This document shows, in pieces, positions 13,514 through 19,029 of a stretch of 19,029 bases of DNA; positions within the stretch are counted from its first letter, which is position 1, and each line of letters starts with the position of its first letter. The position numbers were made by a program, and so were the translations under genes. The stretch is from NCBI GenBank assembly GCA_934130265.1, contig CAKOYC010000009.1:1-19029 (forward strand), read 5' to 3'. Under the pieces are notes generated by a model. The model did no database searches, was not told the DNA's origin, and saw only the letters and a program-made list of their open reading frames with translations. Origin of the DNA: an uncultured Bacilli bacterium (GTDB taxonomy: Bacteria; Bacillota_I; Bacilli_A; RF39; UBA660).

Positions 13514-14047
13514 ATTATCGCAAAAGACAAGAATAGTCTAATGATTAATGATGAGATTAGAGCCAAGGAAGTATTAGTTATTGGACCAAATGGAGAACAA
13601 GTTGGGATTAAATCAATTCAAGATGCTAGGACACTTGCAAATTATGCTAATCTTGATTTAGTACTAATGAATCCAAATGGTAATCCCCCTGTATGTAAGG
13701 TAATGGATTATAACAAGTACCGTTATGAAAGACAAAAGAAAGAAAAGGATGCTTTAAAGAAACAAAGAGCTAATCAAGCAGAATTAAAAGAGTTTCGCTT
13801 ATCACCTGTAATAGATGTAGGTGACTTTGAAACAAAATTAAGAAATGCTATTAAATACCTCAAAAAAGGTGATAAGATTAAGCTTAGTATTCGTTTTAAA
13901 GGTAGACAAATGGCGCATACAGAACTTGGTAAAGAAGTCTTAGATCGTTTTGCAGAACAAGCAAGTGAATATGCTGAAGTAGCAGAACAAGCAAAATTAG
14001 ACGGTCGTAACATGACGATGATGTTAGTACCAAAAAAAGATAAGTAG
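13514..14047 (+). CDS. infC: Translation initiation factor IF-3
   Basis: A 177-residue IF3 with an N-terminal domain (INDEIRAKEVLVIGPNGEQ), a lysine-rich linker helix (~70-90) and a C-terminal domain (KLSIRFKGRQMAH...). IF3 binds the 30S platform, prevents early 50S joining and rejects non-AUG starts. The start is ATT 13514 (or ATC 13517): SD GGAGG (13504-13508) is 5 or 8 nt upstream, and the only ATG (13502) overlaps that SD and cannot be used with it. A non-AUG infC start is the classic autoregulatory feature. The gene follows the L20-type leader and precedes rpmI and rplT. Confidence 0.96.
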   Translation: MIAKDKNSLMINDEIRAKEVLVIGPNGEQVGIKSIQDARTLANYANLDLVLMNPNGNPPVCKVMDYNKYRYERQKKEKDALKKQRANQAELKEFRLSPVIDVGDFETKLRNAIKYLKKGDKIKLSIRFKGRQMAHTELGKEVLDRFAEQASEYAEVAEQAKLDGRNMTMMLVPKKDK

Positions 14048-14060
14048 GAGGAATAAAATT

Positions 14061-14246
14061 ATGCCAAAGATTAAAACACATAAGGGAACAGCAAAAGTAG
14101 TAAAAAAACGTAAAAATGATATTAAAATAGGACGTCCAGGAAGTCGTCATAATACTGGTTATAAACCAACTAGTGCAAATCGTAAGAATAGAAAAGGATC
14201 TAACTTAAGTAAAGCAGATCAAAATCGTTTAAAGAATGTTCTTTAA
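14061..14246 (+). CDS. rpmI: 50S ribosomal protein bL35
   Basis: A 61-residue bL35, slightly shorter than the usual 64-66. It begins MPKIKTHKGTAKVVKK and has the GRPGSRHNTGYK...NRKNRKG core and a Lys/Arg-rich tail. It sits in the 50S subunit near the central protuberance. SD AGGAGG is present 14 nt after infC. Middle gene of the infC-rpmI-rplT operon. Confidence 0.97.
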   Translation: MPKIKTHKGTAKVVKKRKNDIKIGRPGSRHNTGYKPTSANRKNRKGSNLSKADQNRLKNVL

Positions 14247-14269
14247 AATGAGATGAAGGAGGAGAAAGT

Positions 14270-14797
14270 ATGGCAAGAGTAAAGAATGGAGCAACAACAA
14301 AAGCTCGTCATAAAAAAGTATTAAAACAAGCAAAAGGATATTTTGGAAGTAAGCATAGATTATATAAGACTGCAAAAGAACAATTAATGCATTCAGGACA
14401 ATATGCTTTCCGTGATAGAAAACAAAAGAAAAGAGAATTCAGAAAATTATGGATTACTCGTATCAATGCTGCATGTCGTCTAAACGATATCAGTTATTCA
14501 AAATTCATTAATGGATTAACTAAAAACGGTATAGAAATTAACCGTAAGATGTTATCAGAAATAGCTATTAATGATCCTAAAGCATTCACTGAATTAGTTA
14601 GCGTTGCTAAAGGAGAAAAGAAAGTAGCTAAAGCTTCAAATAAAGCTAAGAAAGAAGTAACTAAAGCTGAAGTTAAAAGTGAAGTAAAAGATTATAGCAA
14701 AATGACAGTAGCTGAATTAAAAGAAATAGCAAAAGAAAAAAATATTGCTGTAACAGGTCTTAAAAAAGCTGAAATTATTGAATTATTAAACAAATAA
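14270..14797 (+). CDS. rplT: 50S ribosomal protein bL20 with C-terminal Rho-N/SAP-like module
   Basis: Residues 1-~118 are a normal bL20 (MARVKNGATTKARHKKVLKQ..., then YKTAKEQ...YAFRDRK...WITRINAA), an early-assembly protein that binds 23S rRNA and is the expected ligand of the leader at 13375. The protein does not end there. A Lys/Ala/Glu-rich linker (~119-140) leads to a 35-residue module (141-175) beginning DYSKMTVAELKEIAKEK, of Rho N-terminal/SAP helix-extension-helix type. Total 175 aa against the usual ~117-119. The same module ends rpsB (29 of 35 residues identical). SD GGAGGAG precedes ATG. No terminator follows, so read-through to rpsB is possible. Confidence 0.97.
   Translation: MARVKNGATTKARHKKVLKQAKGYFGSKHRLYKTAKEQLMHSGQYAFRDRKQKKREFRKLWITRINAACRLNDISYSKFINGLTKNGIEINRKMLSEIAINDPKAFTELVSVAKGEKKVAKASNKAKKEVTKAEVKSEVKDYSKMTVAELKEIAKEKNIAVTGLKKAEIIELLNK
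14690..14797 (+). repeat. Module copy 1 (end of rplT)
   Basis: This 108-nt segment including the stop matches 15708-15815 at 91 of 108 positions by my count, and at 79 of 84 in the central codons. Both encode a 35-residue helix-extension-helix module. The level of DNA identity, including synonymous sites, suggests recent duplication or gene conversion. Confidence 0.9.
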
Positions 14798-14806
14798 ACA
14801 TATTTT
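14778..14806 (+). promoter_or_regulatory. Possible promoter of rpsB-tsf
   Basis: TTGAAT (14778-14783), a 17-nt spacer and TATTTT (14801-14806), each 4 of 6 to consensus. It lies over the rplT stop and would start a transcript near 14813, just before the leader hairpin at 14820-14841. Confidence 0.35.
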
Positions 14807-14819
14807 GGAATTAGATTAT

Positions 14820-14841
14820 CTAGTGCCAGTGATGGTGGTAG
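14820..14841 (+). ncRNA. rpsB leader hairpin with GNRA-type loop
   Basis: CTAGTGCCA (14820-14828) pairs with TGGTGGTAG (14833-14841) around a GTGA tetraloop: eight of nine positions pair, two as G-U. The flanking AGA/TCT may extend it. There is no T-run, so it is not a terminator. Position between rplT and rpsB fits an S2 autoregulatory or processing element; no family is recognised. Confidence 0.45.
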
Positions 14842-14888
14842 TCTTTAGAACAAAATAGAAGATATAAAAACGAAAAGGAGAAAAATAT

Positions 14889-15815
14889 ATGACAGTTGTA
14901 TCAATGAATTATTTATTAGAAGCTGGTGTTCATTTTGGACATCAAAAAAGAAGATGGAATCCTAAGATGAAGGAATACATCTATACTACTAGAGATGATA
15001 TTTATATTATCGATTTACAAAAAACAGCTAGAGCTATTGAAAAAGCTTATGCAGCATTACAAGAAATAGCAGAAAATGGTGGAAAGATTTTATTTGTAGG
15101 TACTAAAAAGCAAGCTCAAGAAGCAGCTGAAGAAAATGCTACTCGTACAAATATGTATTTCATCAATGAACGTTGGTTAGGTGGTACTTTAACAAACTTT
15201 AAAACTATCAAATCAAGAATAAGAAGAATGGAAGAAATCGAAAAGATGGAAGCTGATGGAACATTTGATTTACTTCCTAAGAAAGAAGTAGCAGGACTTA
15301 AGAAAGAATATGAGAAGTTAAATAAAAACTTACGTGGTATTCGTGATATGAAGAAAGTACCTGATGCTTTAATTATCGTAGATCCAAGAAAAGAAGAAAT
15401 AGCTATTAAAGAAGCAAGAATTTTAGGAATACCTGTATTTGGTATCGTAGACACTAACTGTGATCCAGATATGGTTGATTATGTTATTCCTGGAAATGAT
15501 GATGCAGTTCGTGCTGTAAAATTAGTTATTGGAGCTTTAACTAACGCTATAGCAGTAGCTAATGGAAATGAAGTAATTGATTACACTACTGAAGAAGATA
15601 AAGCAAAAGATGCTAAGAGAAAAGAAAGAGCAGTAGAAAAAGCTTCTAAAGTAGAGAAAAAAGAAGAAACTAAAGAAGAAGTAAAAGAAGAAAAGAAAGA
15701 AACTGTTGATTATGATAAAATGACAGTTGCTGAATTAAAAGAAATAGCAAAAGAAAAAGGTATTTCTGTAACAGGTCTTAAGAAAGCTGAAATTATTGAA
15801 AAGTTAGCAGCTTAA
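14889..15815 (+). CDS. rpsB: 30S ribosomal protein uS2 with C-terminal Rho-N/SAP-like module
   Basis: Residues 1-~235 are a normal uS2: EAGVHFGHQKRRWNPKM, the INERWLGGTLTNF block, and the PDALIIVDPRKE and GNDDAVRA segments. It binds the 30S head-body junction and is needed to recruit S1. A highly charged Lys/Glu linker (~243-273) then leads to a 35-residue module (274-308) starting DYDKMTVAELKEIAKEK, nearly the same as the end of bL20. Total 308 aa against the usual ~230-260. SD AAGGAG is upstream of ATG 14889. It is followed by tsf, the standard rpsB-tsf operon. Confidence 0.97.
   Translation: MTVVSMNYLLEAGVHFGHQKRRWNPKMKEYIYTTRDDIYIIDLQKTARAIEKAYAALQEIAENGGKILFVGTKKQAQEAAEENATRTNMYFINERWLGGTLTNFKTIKSRIRRMEEIEKMEADGTFDLLPKKEVAGLKKEYEKLNKNLRGIRDMKKVPDALIIVDPRKEEIAIKEARILGIPVFGIVDTNCDPDMVDYVIPGNDDAVRAVKLVIGALTNAIAVANGNEVIDYTTEEDKAKDAKRKERAVEKASKVEKKEETKEEVKEEKKETVDYDKMTVAELKEIAKEKGISVTGLKKAEIIEKLAA
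15708..15815 (+). repeat. Module copy 2 (end of rpsB)
   Basis: This is the second copy of the 35-codon module at 14690-14797. The protein copies differ at only six positions, three of them in the last four residues. The two copies lie about 1 kb apart in direct orientation at the 3' ends of ribosomal protein genes. Confidence 0.9.
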
Positions 15816-15848
15816 TAATCAATTATTTATAAAGAAAGAGGAATAATT

Positions 15849-16727
15849 ATGTTTAAAGCAAGTGATGTAAAAGAACTAAGAGATAAAACTGGAGCTGGAA
15901 TGCTTGACTGTAAGAAAGCTCTAGAAGCTACTAATGGAAACATGAGTGAAGCAATTGATTGGTTAAGAGAAAAAGGGATCAGCAAGGCTGAGAAAAAAGC
16001 TAGTCGTGTTGCTGCTGAAGGACTTTGTAAAATAGTAACTGATGGTAATAAAGCAGTTATTCTAGAAGTTAATTCTGAAACTGACTTTGTTGCTAAGAAT
16101 GAAGAATTTACAAACTTTGTTGATTATTTAGCTAATATTATTCTAGCTAATAACTTAAAAACTCATGAAGAAGTATTATCATTTGATGATAATGGAGAGA
16201 AAGTTGAAGCTAAGTTAGTTGCTCTAACTGCTAAGATTGGAGAAAAATTATCTTTCCGTCGTCATGAATTAGTAGAAAAAAATGACAATGAAGTATTTGG
16301 TAGTTACTTACATATGGGTGGAAAGATTGGTGCTTTAGTAGTACTTGCTAATACAAGTTTAGAAGTAGCAAAAGACGTTGCTATGCATGTAGCAGCTATG
16401 GCTCCAGTTTGTGCAACTCGTAGTGATGTACCAGCTGATATGGTTGATCATGAAAGTAAAGTAATTAAAGAACAAGTTATGAATGAGGGAAAACCAGCTG
16501 ATATAGCAGAAAAAATGGTTACTGGAAGACTTAACAAATTCTATAAAGAAATTTGTCTTGAAGAACAAGAATTCATTAAAGATTCTAGTGTAAACGTAGG
16601 TACATTCGTTAAGAATAATGGTGGATCAATCGTTTCAATGATTCGTTATGCTGTAGGTGAAGGAATTGAGAAAAAAGAAGAAAACTTTGCTGATGAAGTA
16701 ATGAGTCAAATAAATAATGCTAAGTAG
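15849..16727 (+). CDS. tsf: Elongation factor Ts
   Basis: A 292-residue EF-Ts, the nucleotide exchange factor of EF-Tu. The N-terminal UBA-like domain (1-50, with VKELRDKTGAGMLDCKKAL) is followed by the TDFVAKNEEF motif (78-87) that inserts into EF-Tu, then the two core subdomains. Length is normal. SD AGAGGA is just upstream; 33 nt separate it from rpsB. A hairpin terminator lies 20 nt after the stop. No Rho-N/SAP-like extension is present, unlike its neighbour S2. Confidence 0.97.
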   Translation: MFKASDVKELRDKTGAGMLDCKKALEATNGNMSEAIDWLREKGISKAEKKASRVAAEGLCKIVTDGNKAVILEVNSETDFVAKNEEFTNFVDYLANIILANNLKTHEEVLSFDDNGEKVEAKLVALTAKIGEKLSFRRHELVEKNDNEVFGSYLHMGGKIGALVVLANTSLEVAKDVAMHVAAMAPVCATRSDVPADMVDHESKVIKEQVMNEGKPADIAEKMVTGRLNKFYKEICLEEQEFIKDSSVNVGTFVKNNGGSIVSMIRYAVGEGIEKKEENFADEVMSQINNAK

Positions 16728-16747
16728 TTAGTATTAGGGAATCTATT

Positions 16748-16780
16748 AATAGTACTGATTAATTAAAAATCAGTGCTATT
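16748..16780 (+). terminator. Terminator after tsf
   Basis: AATAGTACTGATT (16748-16760) pairs with AATCAGTGCTATT (16768-16780): 13 bp with one G-U, loop AATTAAA. The T-run after it is short (the stem's own final TT plus TT AATAT), so efficiency may be moderate. Confidence 0.7.
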
Positions 16781-16793
16781 TTAATATCAGGTC

Positions 16794-16822
16794 TAGTAAT
16801 TATTTAAAAGATATGATATAAT
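16794..16822 (+). promoter_or_regulatory. Extended -10 promoter of typA
   Basis: Perfect TATAAT (16817-16822) with TG at 16814-16815; the -35 position holds TAGTAA (3 of 6) at 17-nt spacing. The transcript would start near 16829. The same TAGTAATTA...ATGATATAA arrangement recurs at 18766-18794. Confidence 0.75.
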
Positions 16823-16850
16823 TTAGAACGTATTTTGGAGTGTGATGTAA

Positions 16851-18665
16851 ATGAAAAAAAGAAATATAGCAATTATTGCTCACGTTGATCATGGAAAAAC
16901 AACCCTTGTTGATGGTATTTTAAAGACATCAGGTATGTTTAGAGATAATGAAGATGTTAGCAATGTATCAATGGATTCAAATGCCATAGAAAAAGAACGT
17001 GGTATCACTATTCTTGCTAAGACTACTGCTCTTGACTATAAAGATTATCGTATCAATATCTTAGATACACCAGGACATGCTGATTTTGGTGGTGAAGTTG
17101 AACGTATTATGAATATGGTTGATGGAGTATTATTAGTAGTAGATGCTTATGAAGGAGCTATGCCTCAAACTAGATTCGTTTTGAAGAAAGCTTTAGAAGC
17201 AAAAGTAAAACCTATCGTTGTAATTAATAAAGTAGATAAGCCTAGTGCTCGTTGTTCTAAAGTAGTAGATGAAGTATTAGATTTATTTATCGAGTTAGGT
17301 GCTGATGAAAACCAATTAGAATTTCCGGTTATCTATGCTAGTGCTTTAAATGAAACTTGTAGTTTATCAGATGATATTTCTACTCAAAAGCCTGGTTTTG
17401 AACCATTACTTGATTTAATTATTAGTGAAATACCAGCTCCTACTGGTGATAATACTAAGGAATTACAATTTCAACCAGCTTTACTTGACTATAATGAATT
17501 TGTCGGAAGAATTGGTATTGGTCGTGTTCATAATGGAGAGATTCATACAGGAGAGATGGTTAACTGTGTTAGATTAGATGGTACTACTAAAGCTTTCCGT
17601 ATTCAAAAACTATTCGGTTACTATGGTTATAGTAGAGTAGAAATAGATCATGCAGAAGCAGGAGATATAATAGCTATCGCTGGACTTGCTGATATATCAG
17701 TAGGAGAAACTATTTGTGAACAAGGAAAAGTTTTACCACTACCTGTTTTACATATAGATGAGCCAACTCTGCAAATGACATTTGGAGCTAACACATCACC
17801 ATTTGTTGGTCGTGATGGTAAATTAATAACTGCTCGTAAGATTGAAGAAAGACTACTAAAAGAAACACAAAAAGATGTTAGTTTAAAAGTAGAAACAGCA
17901 ACTAATGATAGTTTCCTAGTATCTGGTCGCGGTGAATTACATTTGGGTATCTTAATTGAAAATATGCGTCGTGAAGGATTTGAACTTCAAGTATCTAAAC
18001 CTAAAGTAATTATTAAAGAAATAGATGGTGTTAAGTATGAGCCTTGGGAAGATTTACAAATTGAAATACCAGAAGACTGTGTTGGTTCTATTATTGAACA
18101 GTTAGGACTACGCGGAGCAAACTTACAAAACATGGAAAACTTCGAAAATCAAGTAAGGCTTAACTATAAGATTCCATCTCGTGGCTTAATTGGTTTTATG
18201 ACTGACTTTATGACTATGACTAAGGGATATGGAATAATAAATCATACATTCTCATCTTATGAACCATATGAAAGTGTAGATATTGGGGAAAGAAAACTAG
18301 GTGTCTTAGTATCAGTTGATAGTGGTCAAGCAACCGCTTACTCAATTGGAAACTTAGAAGACCGTGGTATTATGTTTATTGAACCAGGTTGTGAAGTGTA
18401 TGAAGGAATGATTATAGGGGAATGTAATCGTGATAACGATCTAGCAGTTAATGTTACTAAAGGTAAGCAGTTAACTAATACAAGAGCTGCTGGAAGTGAT
18501 CATACAGTTGTCTTAAAAAGACCTCGTCCAATAACACTTGAATATGCTCTTGATTATATCAATTCTGATGAGTTAATAGAAGTAACTCCTAATAATATTA
18601 GACTTCGTAAAAAGATACTAAATACAGAAGAAAGAAAGAAATTTGATGCTAAAAAGAAAAAATAG
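16851..18665 (+). CDS. typA: Ribosome-associated translational GTPase TypA/BipA
   Basis: A 604-residue EF-G-like GTPase that helps 50S assembly and stress adaptation. G1 HVDHGKTT (11-18), G2 region ERGITILAK (49-57), G3 DTPGH (72-76), G4 NKVD (126-129). Domains II, III and V follow, then the BipA-specific C-terminal domain (about 480-604, with VNVTKGKQLTNTRAAGSD), which binds the ribosome. Length is normal (~610). SD GGAG lies about 10 nt before ATG 16851. It has its own promoter and a strong terminator, so it is monocistronic. Confidence 0.97.
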   Translation: MKKRNIAIIAHVDHGKTTLVDGILKTSGMFRDNEDVSNVSMDSNAIEKERGITILAKTTALDYKDYRINILDTPGHADFGGEVERIMNMVDGVLLVVDAYEGAMPQTRFVLKKALEAKVKPIVVINKVDKPSARCSKVVDEVLDLFIELGADENQLEFPVIYASALNETCSLSDDISTQKPGFEPLLDLIISEIPAPTGDNTKELQFQPALLDYNEFVGRIGIGRVHNGEIHTGEMVNCVRLDGTTKAFRIQKLFGYYGYSRVEIDHAEAGDIIAIAGLADISVGETICEQGKVLPLPVLHIDEPTLQMTFGANTSPFVGRDGKLITARKIEERLLKETQKDVSLKVETATNDSFLVSGRGELHLGILIENMRREGFELQVSKPKVIIKEIDGVKYEPWEDLQIEIPEDCVGSIIEQLGLRGANLQNMENFENQVRLNYKIPSRGLIGFMTDFMTMTKGYGIINHTFSSYEPYESVDIGERKLGVLVSVDSGQATAYSIGNLEDRGIMFIEPGCEVYEGMIIGECNRDNDLAVNVTKGKQLTNTRAAGSDHTVVLKRPRPITLEYALDYINSDELIEVTPNNIRLRKKILNTEERKKFDAKKKK

Positions 18666-18680
18666 TAATTTACTATTAAG

Positions 18681-18706
18681 CAGGGATTAATTATCTCTGT
18701 TTTTTT
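18681..18706 (+). terminator. Intrinsic terminator of typA
   Basis: CAGGGAT (18681-18687) pairs with ATCTCTG (18693-18699), 7 bp with one G-U and loop TAATT, followed by seven T (18700-18706). Confidence 0.87.
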
Positions 18707-18765
18707 GTTGATTAAAATAATTAGTACGAGAAAATTTAAGATATTAAGAAGTGATTCTTTAATCA

Positions 18766-18794
18766 TAGTAATTAGTAAGTATCTATGATATAAA
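18766..18794 (+). promoter_or_regulatory. Promoter ahead of the right-edge gene
   Basis: TAGTAA (18766-18771), 17-nt spacer, TATAAA (18789-18794) with TG at 18786-18787. It matches the typA promoter at the nine bases TAGTAATTA and again at ATGATATAA, with an unrelated stretch between. The start is expected near 18801. Confidence 0.5.
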
Positions 18795-18800
18795 ATAATT

Positions 18801-18984
18801 GAAAATTTTTGTCATATGCTAATTTAGCAAATCTAGGTAAAAATACACCTTAAATTTACTTAATTGAAGTGGTGAGTTTAATAAAACACCCTAATTTGGA
18901 AGAGTGAATTTTGAAAATTGGTTGTTTGCAAGGTGAAATTTATATCTGTTATCCTTTAGCTACTTATCCAAAGAAGTGAGGAAT
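18801..18984 (+). other. Long, probably structured 5' leader
   Basis: About 184 nt without an ORF lie between the promoter and the edge gene. CACCTT (18846-18851) can pair with AAGGTG (18930-18935), closing a region that holds two hairpins: GGT..GTTT/AAAC ACC (18871-18889, loop AATA) and CCTAATTT/AAATTGG (about 18889-18921). The GGTG and CACC blocks can also pair in another register, so a switch is conceivable. I match it to no known riboswitch; T-box and preQ1 hallmarks are missing. The rest of 18707-18800 holds only the promoter. Confidence 0.4.
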
Positions 18985-19029
18985 ATGACAAAGAAATTTA
19001 TAAAACCATTATATGATACTACTATAAAG
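18985..19029 (+). CDS. Start of a gene cut by the window edge
   Basis: ATG 18985 opens a frame of 15 codons (MTKKFIKPLYDTTIK) running off the window with no stop. GTGAGG (18976-18981) lies 3 nt upstream, a tight SD. The K-P-x-x-D-x-x-x-K opening is reminiscent of Rpn/PD-(D/E)XK-type proteins, but 15 residues cannot support a family call. Confidence 0.45.
   Translation, partial: MTKKFIKPLYDTTIK

Noticed and set aside
13774..14150. Two minus-strand ORFs (79 and 84 aa) over infC and rpmI
   Set aside because: They overlap each other and two certain genes; no SD or domain.
15116..15454. 112-aa minus-strand ORF inside rpsB
   Set aside because: Antisense to the conserved S2 core; Ser/Phe/Ile-rich as expected from reading Lys/Glu-rich codons backwards.
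16359..16568. 69-aa minus-strand ORF inside tsf
   Set aside because: Shadow of EF-Ts with Phe/Ser/His bias and no start signal.
18554..18766. 70-aa minus-strand ORF over the end of typA
   Set aside because: It crosses the typA terminator and the end of a certain gene; no SD or motif.
1..19029. CRISPR array, insertion sequence or transposase
   Set aside because: No evenly spaced direct repeats, no terminal inverted repeats with a transposase ORF, and no cas-like protein were found on either strand.

Overview
The window is AT-rich bacterial DNA that uses the standard code: TGA ends yqfD and the amidotransferase gene, and Trp is encoded by TGG. Gene content and order point to a low-GC Bacillota of the Bacilli/Erysipelotrichia or uncultured Mollicutes-like type. 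The order rpsU - yqfC - yqfD - ybeY - dgkA - era - yqzL - recO - glycyl-tRNA synthetase is a thinned version of the Bacillus subtilis order. The presence of yqfC and yqfD suggests an endospore former or a descendant of one.

The left end (1-3630) is accessory. A tRNA-Gly(UCC) with a near-consensus promoter is followed by a gene for a double-XRE regulator, read leftwards. Diverging from it is a compact cassette read rightwards: a C39-peptidase ABC exporter, a one-TM accessory protein, two tiny double-glycine precursors (48 and 57 aa) and a 38-aa membrane peptide. The two precursors have matched 15-residue leaders, and each core carries one GxxxG motif, so this looks like a class IIb two-peptide bacteriocin with its exporter and a candidate immunity peptide. 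A perfect 9-bp inverted repeat between the regulator and the exporter is the likely operator. The exporter appears to start at an AUA codon.

The middle is housekeeping. rpsU-yqfC-yqfD-vanZ ends in a terminator at 6011-6036. A second promoter then drives a long, tightly packed run (6104-13322): ybeY, dgkA, era, yqzL, recO, a PAP2-DgkA fusion, a LOG-type nucleotide hydrolase, glyQS, a class I glutamine amidotransferase and two tandem paralogues of unknown function. The run combines ribosome and RNA maturation, undecaprenyl-phosphate lipid recycling, recombination and glycyl-tRNA charging.

The right part holds translation genes. infC-rpmI-rplT has a strong promoter, an L20-type attenuator leader and a non-AUG infC start. 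rpsB-tsf and typA follow. L20 and S2 both end in nearly the same 35-residue Rho-N/SAP-like module, which neither protein normally has. After the typA terminator, a promoter resembling that of typA lies ahead of a leader of about 184 nt and the first 15 codons of a gene cut by the window edge.

The most novel-looking items are the bacteriocin cassette, the shared module on L20 and S2, the PAP2-DgkA fusion, and the uncharacterised paralogue pair.
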